Shown: positions 5,077-11,774 of the stretch, piece by piece
How the letters are laid out: each line of letters begins with the position of its first letter
Position numbering within the stretch: position 1 is the stretch's first letter
Source: a bacterium
GTDB lineage: Archaea; Nanobdellota; Nanobdellia; Pacearchaeales; GW2011-AR1
Reading direction: 5' to 3'
Length of the DNA stretch: 11,808 nt
Assembly (NCBI GenBank): GCA_030588935.1
Contig: JAUUWR010000025.1
Location: forward strand, 1 to 11,808
The notes under the pieces: generated by a model
What the model was told of the DNA's origin: nothing
What the model saw: only the letters and a program-made list of their open reading frames with translations
The model's database searches: none
Program-made: the position numbers and the translations under genes

Positions 5077-5287
5077 GAAATGGTGGTTTTGGTTAGCAAT
5101 AGTTTTTTATTCTTTAATAGTTATTGTCGAAGATACACAAGAATATGGTTCTTTATTCTTCGCCGAATATGTTGGAATCTTTATAGGGTCATCATTATCT
5201 ATTTTAGGGTTTTTTACAATATTGTTTTTAATCATAAAGTTAGGTATGAAAATTAAAAAAGGAATAACAAGACAAAAAATCAATTAA
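5054..5287 (+). CDS. small two-TM membrane protein
   Basis: The protein has 77 residues, a Lys/Trp-rich start (MKYKEIFKKWWFWLAIVFY), a first TM at about 10-26, a second at about 43-64, and a basic C-terminus (KIKKGITRQKIN). It overlaps the preceding frame by 23 bp and converges with the minus-strand gene ending at 5280, sharing 8 bp. No family is recognised. As the end of the operon, its stop region should hold a terminator, but none is visible beyond the AT-rich overlap. Confidence 0.7.
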   Translation: MKYKEIFKKWWFWLAIVFYSLIVIVEDTQEYGSLFFAEYVGIFIGSSLSILGFFTILFLIIKLGMKIKKGITRQKIN

Positions 5288-5876
5288 TTCTATTTTCTAA
5301 CTCATTTTGGAACTCTGCTAATTTGTTGTTGTATCTTTCAACAGCATTATCATGTGCTATAATTTTTTCATTCATCATTTCCATTTCACTACTTCCCATG
5401 TCATAGCTAGGATTATCATAACTTACATCTGTATCGAAATAAGTATTGTAATATCTTGCAGCAACTTCAAAATGTTCACATGCTTCAAACATATTATTTG
5501 AGATTTCAGACAATATATCTAATTGCTCCACATAGATTGTTATTAGTTTGTCATGTAAATCTTGACTATTTAATTCTGCTTTGATTTCTTTATATCCTTG
5601 ACTTTGTATAGAATAATAATCTCTTGCTAATCTGCAACTTCTCTCAACTTCTTTGTAATCCATTTCTTCATAAGAATAAGTTGCTTCGCTATAATAACTT
5701 TCAGCTTGTTGTGTATCTATTGAAATTTCCATTAGGTCAGCATTTGCTTTTAAAATCGTTTTGTATAGGTGTATCTCATACCCCGCAGAGACACACAATA
5801 AAGATACTAATATAAGAATCATTGTAATTATTATCGAAAATAAAATAATTGGTTTAATCTTTCCTTTATTATTCAT
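5280..5876 (-). CDS. membrane-anchored helical protein
   Basis: The protein has 198 residues. An N-terminal basic stretch and one TM or signal-anchor segment (about 9-31) are followed by a long acidic, Tyr/Glu-rich helical domain containing SYYSEATYSYEEMDYKEVE (about 60-78) and a terminal coiled coil (about 166-198). No lipobox cysteine is clearly placed, so I read it as a type II anchor with the bulk outside the membrane. The helical repeats resemble TPR-like or four-helix proteins only in general character. Its ATG overlaps the stop of the 51-residue gene upstream, so they form a two-gene minus-strand operon. Confidence 0.75.
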   Translation of the reverse strand: MNNKGKIKPIILFSIIITMILILVSLLCVSAGYEIHLYKTILKANADLMEISIDTQQAESYYSEATYSYEEMDYKEVERSCRLARDYYSIQSQGYKEIKAELNSQDLHDKLITIYVEQLDILSEISNNMFEACEHFEVAARYYNTYFDTDVSYDNPSYDMGSSEMEMMNEKIIAHDNAVERYNNKLAEFQNELENRIN

Positions 5877-6024
5877 TGTTTGTTACCTCAAAGTTTCCTT
5901 TATTCATTGAATCAACACAATGATTGTACATCAACAAAATAAAACTCCTCCAGCTTAAATGCCCTTTAAGTTTCTTTAAACATTTGTGTTCATCATCTGA
6001 AAAAGTTTCATTAATCGTTTTCAT
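5869..6024 (-). CDS. 51-residue protein resembling small archaeal RHH/antitoxin-type regulators
   Basis: Read on the minus strand it begins MKTINETFSDDEHKCLKKLK and ends FEVTNNE. A short strand precedes a helix with DDEHKCLKKLKG, then LSWRSFILLMYNH. This strand-helix-Ser-Trp-helix pattern is seen in small archaeal CopG/VapB-like proteins; the assignment is tentative and no toxin gene is adjacent. The TAA overlaps the ATG of the membrane-anchored protein downstream. The ATG lies exactly 25 bp from TTTATAAA, so the transcript is leaderless. If it is a DNA-binding protein, the 8-bp tandem repeat between TATA and ATG would be a natural operator. Confidence 0.65.
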   Translation of the reverse strand: MKTINETFSDDEHKCLKKLKGHLSWRSFILLMYNHCVDSMNKGNFEVTNNE

Positions 6025-6044
6025 GTAAATAAGTAAATAAGTAA
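6025..6044. repeat. short tandem repeat TAAATAAG in a promoter
   Basis: TAAATAAG is repeated about 2.5 times in the interval between the minus-strand TATA box and the ATG at 6024. The position suits an operator, but the sequence is simple and AT-rich, so chance or slippage is equally possible. Confidence 0.3.
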
Positions 6045-6045
6045 G

Positions 6046-6053
6046 TTTATAAA
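6046..6053 (-). promoter_or_regulatory. leaderless promoter of the 6024-to-5280 operon
   Basis: TTTATAAA is centred 25-26 bp from the ATG at 6024. It is divergent from the promoter of the 884-residue gene, only about 18 bp away. Confidence 0.55.
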
Positions 6054-6070
6054 TCTTTATATTAGTTAAA

Positions 6071-6078
6071 TTTATAAG
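6071..6078 (+). promoter_or_regulatory. leaderless promoter of the 884-residue gene
   Basis: TTTATAAG is centred about 25 bp upstream of the ATG at 6100. No Shine-Dalgarno is present. Confidence 0.5.
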
Positions 6079-6099
6079 TTCTAATTTCTTTAAAAATAG

Positions 6100-8754
6100 A
6101 TGGTTACAATTTGGACTCCTTCAGGTCTTCAAACAGTTGCACCAGGAACAACTATATGGACTCCTTCAGGTCCTCAATCCGTTGCTCCATATTATGGTAG
6201 TGGTGGAAAAATGACTAAACTTACATCTGCCCAACAATTAGCATTACAAAGTGGAAGGATAAGTAAAAATCGTGGGGAATCTATAGCTGCTTTTAATTCT
6301 CGTTTATCTTCATTAGGAAAAGCAATTCAAGGAGAACAAAGACAAGCAGCGATTACAAGACAAAGAATAGAAAGACAAAGAGGAGAAGAACAAGTAAGAA
6401 AGGAAAAAATGAGAATTGAATCTTTAAGGAAATCAGCAGAAGTCAAAAGAGAACGAGAACAAAGATTGTTGAGAGCAAAGTTAACAAAACAAAAAGCAAG
6501 TAAACAGGTTATACGACAAGCTTTAATGAGACAAAGGCGACAACAATTAAGGCAAGAAGAAATCAAACGACCAGTTTTAGAAGTTACAGCTGTGAAGAAA
6601 CCAGAAAAGAAATTAGAAAGACTTACTTATGATATAAAAACTAAAAGAAGAATATTAGAAACAAAATTAGAAAGAGGAAAAAAACTTCCTGTTAAGAAAC
6701 ATTTAGAATTAGCTGGATTGGTTGCTACACAAGTTGGACTTGAATTTATTACAAGTCTAATTCAATTACCACAAACTTTAGTTAATGTAGCTAAAGACCC
6801 TAAAGTTTTATTAGAAGTTCCATCTGCAATAAAAAGAGAAGGGATGCAATTTGGACAATTACTAAGAGTTAGTCCAACATCAGCAGTAGCAAAAGTAGGT
6901 GCGGAGATACTTCTTTTAAAGGGGACAGCAAAGGGTATAAAAGTTGTTGGAAAATTAGGTTCAAAAGCAACAGCAAGATTAAGCCCGAAATTTGTGGGTG
7001 TTAAAAAGAGTGCTATTGTAATTCCTTCACAAGTTAAAGGAAAAACTGTCAAGATAGAATTAGGAGCTCCTGTTAAAAAATTAGCAGAACCATTAAAAGT
7101 TCAAGCGAAATTAGCAGGGAAAGAAGTAACAGCTGTTTCTGCACAAGCAGATAAAATTATTAAATTTATAAAAACTAAAAGAGTAATTAGAAAACCAATT
7201 CCTGGAGAAGCAAAATTATCTATATCCACAAAAAAATTATTATTTAAATTTGATAAGGGAACAATAAAGAAAACAGATTTAATAAAACTCAATAAAAATA
7301 TCATAAGAGAAACTGGTGGAGAGGGTTCTTTATTAGAACGTTCATTTTTTGCTGACCCAAAAGGAAGATTAAGACCATCAAGATTAAAATTAAAAGATGG
7401 CGATGCGTCATTATTAGATATTCTTTCTGGAGATGTATCATTTAAAGCAAGTAAACCACAAGTTTTAGTTTTTGAAAAAACAAAGGTTCAACAATTTCCA
7501 AAAACTAAAATATTTAATCAAATAAAATCAAAGTTCAAATCTGGAAAGACATTAACAAAATCAGAAGCAGATGAATTATTAAAATTTCAAGTAAAAACAT
7601 CTGGAAAGTTTAAACCAATAGGAGCATTAACTAAAGAACCAGAGATAACTTTAGCTCCAGGAGAGATAATAAAAAAAGAAAAAACTATCGCTGTAACTTT
7701 AATTAATGGAAAAAAAGTTCCAATAATAAGAGCTAAGGTTGTAAAGGCTACTAAGAAAACAAAAGACTTATTAAAAAAAGCAGACAAGGGAATAATCAAA
7801 TCTAAAGAACTAAAAGAATTAAGAAAAAGATTAAAAACAGAAACAGGATTTACTCCTTCTTTATCCAGAACTCCAGGAGTGAAGCCAAGAGTTAGATTAC
7901 CAATTCCAAAAGTTCCAAGAGTTAGAGGAAGACCTAAACCAAGAAAACCTGTAAGAAAAGTAACTCCAAGAGCAAGACCTAAACCTAGAAAGCCAATAAG
8001 AAGAGTTCCAAGAAAACCTGTGCCTAGAAGAATTATTAGACCACCAAGAAGAGTTCCAAAGAAACCTGTAAGAAGAGTTCCTCCAAGAAAACCTCCAAGA
8101 ATTATTAGACCACCAATAAGGCCACCAATTATTCCACCAAAATTAAGAAAAGTAACAAAAAAAATAACCATCAAAAAAAGAAAACAAGGATATAGTGTTT
8201 ATGCTCGTCCATTAAAAAGAAAAGGTGTAAAGAAAATTCCAAAATTAATTAAAATAAATAAAGTTCCTCTATCAAAACAAAGAGCAAAAGATTTAAGGAA
8301 TTATATTATTGACACAAGTCTATCAAGAACAGGAAAAATAAAACCTTCTGGTAAAATGCAAAAGCCAAGATTAAGAGTTCCTTCTAGATATGGAGCTAAA
8401 ACAAAATACAAGTTTAGAACATATAAAATAAGAAAAAAGAAAAGAATCCCATTAAAAAAACATAAGGTTATTGAAAGAAGAAAAAGATTGTTAGATACTC
8501 CTCAAGAGAAAAAGCAAATCTCACTAGCTCGGAGATTAGCACAATTAGAAAAGCAATCAGGGATAAGAAAGAAAGTGAGAAGACCAGTTCAAGTTAAAAG
8601 AACTAGAAGACCGAAACAAATTAGAAGAACTAATACCCGGGTTCGAGTGCCGGACCGGCAACAAAGATCTAAAGGTCCTAGTCAAGCTCAGTTACAAAAT
8701 CTTGCAAGAGGAAGAAGAATCAGAATGGAAAATCTTAAGAAAAGAAAAAGATAG
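6100..8754 (+). CDS. large Lys/Arg-rich protein, probable virion structural or DNA-associated protein
   Basis: The protein has 884 residues and is extremely basic. Order of parts: a duplicated TIWTPSG-Q-VAP unit at 3-15 and 18-30; a Gln/Arg/Glu-rich coiled coil (about 75-195); an amphipathic or hydrophobic segment (203-230) and a second (262-273); a Lys-rich central region with Asp/Gly patches (about 380-590); a Pro/Arg/Lys tract (593-685) with repeats such as RKPVRR and IIRPP; and a more structured C-terminal domain (about 696-815) with GYSVYARPLK, NKVPLSKQRAKDL and RLLDTPQEKKQ. The C-terminal domain looks conserved rather than low-complexity and recalls sequences I associate with uncharacterised archaeal viral genes; this is memory, not a search. 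Length, basicity and position before another unknown gene suggest a structural, genome-binding protein. The start is leaderless. Polymorphic adhesin or tape-measure-like roles are alternatives. Confidence 0.8.
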   Translation: MVTIWTPSGLQTVAPGTTIWTPSGPQSVAPYYGSGGKMTKLTSAQQLALQSGRISKNRGESIAAFNSRLSSLGKAIQGEQRQAAITRQRIERQRGEEQVRKEKMRIESLRKSAEVKREREQRLLRAKLTKQKASKQVIRQALMRQRRQQLRQEEIKRPVLEVTAVKKPEKKLERLTYDIKTKRRILETKLERGKKLPVKKHLELAGLVATQVGLEFITSLIQLPQTLVNVAKDPKVLLEVPSAIKREGMQFGQLLRVSPTSAVAKVGAEILLLKGTAKGIKVVGKLGSKATARLSPKFVGVKKSAIVIPSQVKGKTVKIELGAPVKKLAEPLKVQAKLAGKEVTAVSAQADKIIKFIKTKRVIRKPIPGEAKLSISTKKLLFKFDKGTIKKTDLIKLNKNIIRETGGEGSLLERSFFADPKGRLRPSRLKLKDGDASLLDILSGDVSFKASKPQVLVFEKTKVQQFPKTKIFNQIKSKFKSGKTLTKSEADELLKFQVKTSGKFKPIGALTKEPEITLAPGEIIKKEKTIAVTLINGKKVPIIRAKVVKATKKTKDLLKKADKGIIKSKELKELRKRLKTETGFTPSLSRTPGVKPRVRLPIPKVPRVRGRPKPRKPVRKVTPRARPKPRKPIRRVPRKPVPRRIIRPPRRVPKKPVRRVPPRKPPRIIRPPIRPPIIPPKLRKVTKKITIKKRKQGYSVYARPLKRKGVKKIPKLIKINKVPLSKQRAKDLRNYIIDTSLSRTGKIKPSGKMQKPRLRVPSRYGAKTKYKFRTYKIRKKKRIPLKKHKVIERRKRLLDTPQEKKQISLARRLAQLEKQSGIRKKVRRPVQVKRTRRPKQIRRTNTRVRVPDRQQRSKGPSQAQLQNLARGRRIRMENLKKRKR
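6106..6189 (+). repeat. tandem 13-codon repeat at the start of the 884-residue gene
   Basis: Codons 3-15 and 18-30 encode T-I-W-T-P-S-G-x-Q-x-V-A-P twice, separated by two codons. The DNA copies (6106-6144 and 6151-6189) share most bases, including GGACTCCTTCAGGT, indicating a recent in-frame duplication. The unit may be an exposed binding or assembly peptide. Confidence 0.8.
8635..8662. other. GC-rich island with palindromes inside the 884-residue gene
   Basis: Twenty of 28 bases are G or C in a gene that otherwise uses A/T-rich codons. It contains CCCGGG, a GGTTCGAG resembling a tRNA T-loop, and TGCCGG-A-CCGGCA, an inverted repeat with 6-bp arms. The reading frame stays open (TRVRVPDRQ), using CGG and CCG codons that are rare elsewhere in the gene. 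No complete tRNA cloverleaf can be drawn. Confidence 0.5.
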
Positions 8755-8756
8755 CT

Positions 8757-8776
8757 TTAAATAAACTTGTTAACAA
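8757..8776 (+). promoter_or_regulatory. promoter plus operator-like palindrome of the 225-residue gene
   Basis: TATA-like TTTAAATAA (8757-8765) lies 25 bp before the ATG at 8785. The palindrome TTGTTAACAA (8767-8776) fills the interval between TATA and the start site, where a bound archaeal repressor would block RNA polymerase. Confidence 0.5.
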
Positions 8777-8784
8777 AGCTTCTT

Positions 8785-9462
8785 ATGGAAGATGAAGATA
8801 AAGATTTCCTGCACAAACTTGAAAAAGAAAATATTGATTCAAGAGATAAAATCAACCAACTAAGTACTGCACTTTCTACATCATCATACCAGAGCCAAGA
8901 AGACGCAAATTTAATCCAATACCAAATAGATACCGCAGAGATGCTAGGTAAGATAGAACATTTTTTAAGAGGAGAGTATATCACAACAGACAAGGATGGA
9001 AATGAATACTGGGCTAAGCCAACTATTAAAATAAAAGAAAAAGGAAAAAAAGGAAAAATTATAGATGTTCTAGATACAAATTTGATTTTATTAAATGAAT
9101 ATGGAGTAAATGCTATATTAACTGTAATAGGAAATTACATAGATAAAAACACAATTCTTTCTTTTTATGATGAAATGAGAATCAACGAAATCTTAGCAGA
9201 TTTAGGGGATGAACTAGCAAATTTTATTTATTGTAATTATGAAATAATGGGTATGGATACAGAATTTAAAAAGACTAGATTTCAGTTATTAGTATTAACA
9301 ATTTTACATACTATTGAATCAACTTATAGAAGATCACTTAGAGGTAAGACTATGGAAGATTTAAACAGTTCAAGAATATTTACTCAATTAGATTCTATTG
9401 GGAATAGGCCACAAGCGTTATTAAAGAAAAAGTTTAATTTGCTTAAACCTCATACATGGTAG
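8785..9462 (+). CDS. 225-residue protein of unknown function, virus-like context
   Basis: The N-terminus is acidic and helical (MEDEDKDFLHKLEKENI). A helical segment containing NLIQYQIDTAEMLGKIEHFL follows (about 43-62), then a short strand region with GNEYWAKP, and a dense helical C-terminal domain with YIDKNTILSFYDEMRINEIL and STYRRSLRGKTMEDLN. The many aromatic, Arg and Asp positions look like a folded, conserved protein. I believe similar proteins occur beside structural genes of archaeal viruses, but I cannot name a family. The ATG at 8785 is chosen over an in-frame TTG at 8767 because the TATA spacing gives a leaderless start there and because the TTG lies inside the palindrome. It has no signal peptide or TM segment. 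It follows the 884-residue gene and may act in the same assembly. Confidence 0.75.
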   Translation: MEDEDKDFLHKLEKENIDSRDKINQLSTALSTSSYQSQEDANLIQYQIDTAEMLGKIEHFLRGEYITTDKDGNEYWAKPTIKIKEKGKKGKIIDVLDTNLILLNEYGVNAILTVIGNYIDKNTILSFYDEMRINEILADLGDELANFIYCNYEIMGMDTEFKKTRFQLLVLTILHTIESTYRRSLRGKTMEDLNSSRIFTQLDSIGNRPQALLKKKFNLLKPHTW

Positions 9463-9465
9463 TGA

Positions 9466-9477
9466 TTTGTTAACAAA
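9466..9477. promoter_or_regulatory. third copy of the TTGTTAACAA palindrome
   Basis: TTTGTTAACAAA is perfectly self-complementary and lies 3 bp after the stop of the 225-residue gene. As at the 2028 copy (read in reverse), it is followed by AACGCTAC at a distance of about 20 bp, suggesting a shared composite site. Confidence 0.5.
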
Positions 9478-9548
9478 AAATAAGCTCATATCTCAACGCT
9501 ACTGCATTTAATTTACTTATATGATGTAAAGTATGACTAACTTTTGAG

Positions 9549-9586
9549 TAGTGCCTATTAGCAAACATTTAAATATATGTAGTGCC
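9549..9586 (+). promoter_or_regulatory. promoter 1: TATA flanked by TAGTGCC direct repeats
   Basis: TAGTGCCTA (9549-9557) and TAGTGCCTA (9580-9588) are 31 bp apart and bracket AAACATTTAAATATA (TATA about 9568-9575). The start would be at about 9597, at the G-runs. The transcript would be a leader of the winged-helix gene or a short RNA ending near the T-rich stretch at 9657-9670. A further TAGTGCC lies at 374-380 in the promoter region of the leftmost operon. Confidence 0.45.
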
Positions 9587-9623
9587 TAATATTTTAAGGG
9601 GTAACGGGGGTTTAGTAAAACGT

Positions 9624-9647
9624 CTAGTGATTCGTACGTATAACTAG
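9624..9647. repeat. 24-bp imperfect palindrome centred on CGTACG
   Basis: The arms CTAGT and ACTAG and the core CGTACG are symmetrical; 20 of 24 positions match their reverse complement. It is suited to a dimeric DNA-binding protein, an integrase core site or an origin dyad. Confidence 0.5.
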
Positions 9648-9675
9648 CAACTCCTAACTCTCTCTTTTCTTAATG

Positions 9676-9726
9676 GAAGTCCGAATTTAACCTACCGAAA
9701 GATATATAAAGAAGTCCTAATTTAAC
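9676..9726 (+). promoter_or_regulatory. promoter 2: leaderless promoter flanked by GAAGTCCNAATTTAAC repeats
   Basis: GAAGTCCGAATTTAAC (9676-9691) and GAAGTCCTAATTTAAC (9711-9726) bracket CCGAAA plus ATATATAAA (about 9695-9710), a good BRE/TATA pair 25 bp before the ATG at 9732. Further copies lie inside the gene: GAAGTCCCAATCCAAC (9915-9930) and, inverted, AAATTGGGACTT (9747-9758). Confidence 0.55.
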
Positions 9727-9731
9727 TATGT

Positions 9732-10694
9732 ATGAAAAATAGCAAAAAATTGGGACTTAACCAGATATTAATTCATATAAAAGAAGGTTTATCTCCTTCT
9801 ATGATCAGCAAAAAATATAATATCCCTAAGCAAACTTTATCTTATAGCGTCAATAAGCTAAAGATGTTTGGATGTATAGAGAAAGAAGGTTATGGAGTTT
9901 GGAAGTATATTAAAGAAGTCCCAATCCAACATAAGGGTAGTATAAGTGGTAAGAATGGGACTTATCAAAAACAAATAAGAGGCCACGCTTTTATATGGAA
10001 AATAGAATTTTTTGAAGATATTTTATGGGAGAAATTTATTAAGAAATCTAACATCAATTATCAATTAATATGTAATAATAGAGTGTTTAGAATTATATTA
10101 CACAATAGAAAAATATGGCTAACAAAGAAAGGAATGATAATCTATGAACCGATTGATTTCTTAGGGAGATCTTCATTTCAAGTTAAAGGGACGGCTGTTT
10201 TTGAGATGGATAAATTAGTTAAGAGTTTATTAAAAAAATTAAAGATAAGATTTGCACCTTACAAATTTACAACTTCAAGGGAACATTACTCTATGATTAA
10301 GAATAAGTTAGCTAAGCAATATAATGATAAAAAAGAAAAGCTATTCGTTTATGGAAAAGATGGGGGAATTTGGTTGTGGATTGACCATTCTCATGGAGTA
10401 CATGAATTAGAAACAAAAGACCCCAAAATAAGTAGACAAATTCAAAAATGGTATAATAGCCACAAGAAAACTAATTTTGATGTTACTCCTGAATTTGTTT
10501 TAAAAGCTATATTAGAACAAGGAAAGAACGTAAACAAAAACGCAGAACATTTAGAATATCATGCTGAAAATATGGGGGCGCACGTAGGAGCAACAAAAGA
10601 TTTAAGCCAGGCCACAAAAACCTTAAATAAAAATTTAGAAAAACAAACAGAATTATTCGAAAAAATGATTGCACTATTAACTAGTAAGTTGTAA
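9732..10694 (+). CDS. winged helix-turn-helix protein, probable regulator or replication-associated factor
   Basis: The protein has 320 residues. Residues 7-60 form a winged HTH: helix, turn, recognition helix IPKQTLSYSVNKLKMFGCIE (31-50), then a wing GYGVWKYI (53-60). The central domain (about 80-245) starts QIRGHAFIWKIEF and includes KIWLTKKGMIIYEP, REHYSMIKNKLAKQY and GGIWLWIDHSHGVHELE, alternating strands and helices with conserved-looking Trp/Tyr. The C-terminus (286-318) is a coiled coil. I recall this RGHAF-type architecture from uncharacterised genes of archaeal viruses and mobile elements, without a known activity. The gene starts leaderless at a promoter flanked by GAAGTCC repeats, with more repeats inside its own 5' end, so autoregulation or iteron binding is likely. 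It has no nickase or helicase motif. Confidence 0.8.
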   Translation: MKNSKKLGLNQILIHIKEGLSPSMISKKYNIPKQTLSYSVNKLKMFGCIEKEGYGVWKYIKEVPIQHKGSISGKNGTYQKQIRGHAFIWKIEFFEDILWEKFIKKSNINYQLICNNRVFRIILHNRKIWLTKKGMIIYEPIDFLGRSSFQVKGTAVFEMDKLVKSLLKKLKIRFAPYKFTTSREHYSMIKNKLAKQYNDKKEKLFVYGKDGGIWLWIDHSHGVHELETKDPKISRQIQKWYNSHKKTNFDVTPEFVLKAILEQGKNVNKNAEHLEYHAENMGAHVGATKDLSQATKTLNKNLEKQTELFEKMIALLTSKL

Positions 10695-10709
10695 ATAAAA
10701 AGAAAAATT

Positions 10710-10717
10710 CTATAAAC
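10710..10717 (+). promoter_or_regulatory. leaderless promoter of the secreted/membrane protein operon
   Basis: CTATAAAC is centred 25 bp before the ATG at 10738, within the 43-bp gap after the winged-helix gene. A GTTAAC lies immediately before the ATG but without the full TTGTTAACAA palindrome. Confidence 0.5.
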
Positions 10718-10737
10718 TACTATGTCTTCTAGTTAAC

Positions 10738-11556
10738 ATGGAAAAAAAGAGTATTTTAGTGATATTTATATGTTTATTTCTGATTAGTCTTGTTTCTGCA
10801 CAACCACCAGGAGATATATTTCTCTCTGTTGGAGATAAGAATTTGGAAATAGAATTTCCTGCAATAAGATACTTACAAATAAATACAGAGCATACATTTA
10901 ATTTTCACGTTTTTAATAAATCAAATGGTATTCCTGTAACTTCTGGTATTGGATGTTATTTTCATATATTTAATGCTTCAGGAAAGCATATAGTAGAATT
11001 ATTTAATGATACTATTGGAGATTTTGCATTTGATTATCAGTTTTCTATTCCTGGAGATTCTTTTTCCAATATAGGTTCTTATTCTTATGTGATTCAGTGT
11101 AATAGTTCATCACAGGGTGGTTTTGTAACAGTTCCATTTTTAGTAACAAAAACAGGAACAGCATTAGAAACACCAGAAGCTTTAATTTATTCTATCTTAG
11201 CCTTTGGGGTTTTATTACTATTCATCATAAGTTTTTATTTTATGATTACAGTAGAATATGGGAATAATATTAATGAAAAAGGAGCAGTAATAAAATTAAC
11301 AAAAACAAAATATGTTAAACTTGGATTAATTCTTCTAACATGGGTCTTATTTACCTGGTTTTTAAATATTTTAATTGGATTATCAGATAACTTCGTAAGC
11401 TTAACTATGTATTATGGCCTATTTGGTTTTATATTCGAAACAATGAATAATTTAGCATTACCTTTGGGAATAGTTATAATTGTCATTTGTCTATTTGAAA
11501 TTATTAGGGATGCTAATATTCAAAAAGCTATAAGTAAATTTGGGAGTTCAAAATAA
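10738..11556 (+). CDS. secreted-domain membrane protein with signal peptide and about three TM helices
   Basis: The protein has 272 residues. A signal peptide (1-21, likely cleaved after VSA) is followed by an all-beta ectodomain of about 115 residues. It contains two cysteines (C73, C121) that could form a disulfide and three N-glycosylation sequons (N60-K-S, N79-A-S, N122-S-S). TM segments follow at about 148-172, 195-215 and 238-255, with a possible fourth near 220-235. The Ig-like ectodomain pattern (HTFNFHVFN, GCYFHIFNASGKHI) resembles envelope-associated proteins in archaeal virus genomes; this is inference. It would sit in the cell or virion membrane with its beta domain outside. The stop overlaps the next ATG (TAATG), so the two are translationally coupled. 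Confidence 0.8.
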   Translation: MEKKSILVIFICLFLISLVSAQPPGDIFLSVGDKNLEIEFPAIRYLQINTEHTFNFHVFNKSNGIPVTSGIGCYFHIFNASGKHIVELFNDTIGDFAFDYQFSIPGDSFSNIGSYSYVIQCNSSSQGGFVTVPFLVTKTGTALETPEALIYSILAFGVLLLFIISFYFMITVEYGNNINEKGAVIKLTKTKYVKLGLILLTWVLFTWFLNILIGLSDNFVSLTMYYGLFGFIFETMNNLALPLGIVIIVICLFEIIRDANIQKAISKFGSSK

Positions 11557-11774
11557 TGCCTGGTAAAATAAAAGACCCTCTAAATGTAACAGCTAGAATC
11601 GGAGAAAATTTTAGTAAAGAGATAGAAGAAATTAAGGAAGAAAGATTAAAGAGAGGGATTGATAAAAAAAGAAAATCAACTAGGAGATTAACTAACTTAC
11701 TGATTAAACATGATAATTGGGAAAAGATTAAAGAAGATACAATACTTATAAATTTGAGTGAGGCTGGAGAATGA
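11556..11774 (+). CDS. 72-residue charged protein, possible RHH-like
   Basis: The protein begins MPGKIKDPLNVTARIGENFS, then has a long charged helix (KEIEEIKEERLKRGIDKKRK), a turn and a second helix (TRRLTNLLIKHDNWEKIKED). The LNVTARIGENFSKEIEEI start looks like the strand plus first helix of a ribbon-helix-helix fold, but the helices are longer than usual, so the assignment is weak. It starts in a TAATG overlap with the membrane protein and its TGA overlaps the next ATG (ATGA). It is soluble and probably cytoplasmic. Confidence 0.65.
   Translation: MPGKIKDPLNVTARIGENFSKEIEEIKEERLKRGIDKKRKSTRRLTNLLIKHDNWEKIKEDTILINLSEAGE

Larger units (their letters stand above)
9463..9731. promoter_or_regulatory. 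operator-rich intergenic region, candidate control region or replication origin
   Basis: The 269-bp gap has no credible coding frame. From left to right it holds TTTGTTAACAAA (9466-9477), AACGCTAC (9495-9502), an AT-rich stretch, a first promoter flanked by two TAGTGCC repeats, G-runs of four and five (9598-9610), a 24-bp imperfect palindrome (9624-9647), a T-rich stretch (9657-9670), and a second promoter flanked by two GAAGTCC repeats. Density of dyads and direct repeats beside a DNA-binding protein gene is typical of a lysis/lysogeny-type switch or an origin with iterons; which of the two is not decided by sequence alone. Confidence 0.5.

Noticed and set aside
7587..8174. 195-residue minus-strand open frame opposite the 884-residue gene
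   Set aside because: It is the antisense shadow of Lys/Arg/Pro codons, giving a Gly/Leu/Phe-rich nonsense protein; no promoter or spacing supports it. The shorter minus-strand frames at 6327-6566, 6762-7052 and 7101-7304 are rejected for the same reason.
8635..8662. tRNA gene
   Set aside because: Only a T-arm-like segment is present, with a G-G mismatch at the top of the stem and no acceptor, D or anticodon arm nearby.
8767..8784. TTG start at 8767 for the 225-residue protein
   Set aside because: It lies inside the TTGTTAACAA palindrome and upstream of the predicted transcription start; the ATG at 8785 fits the leaderless pattern.
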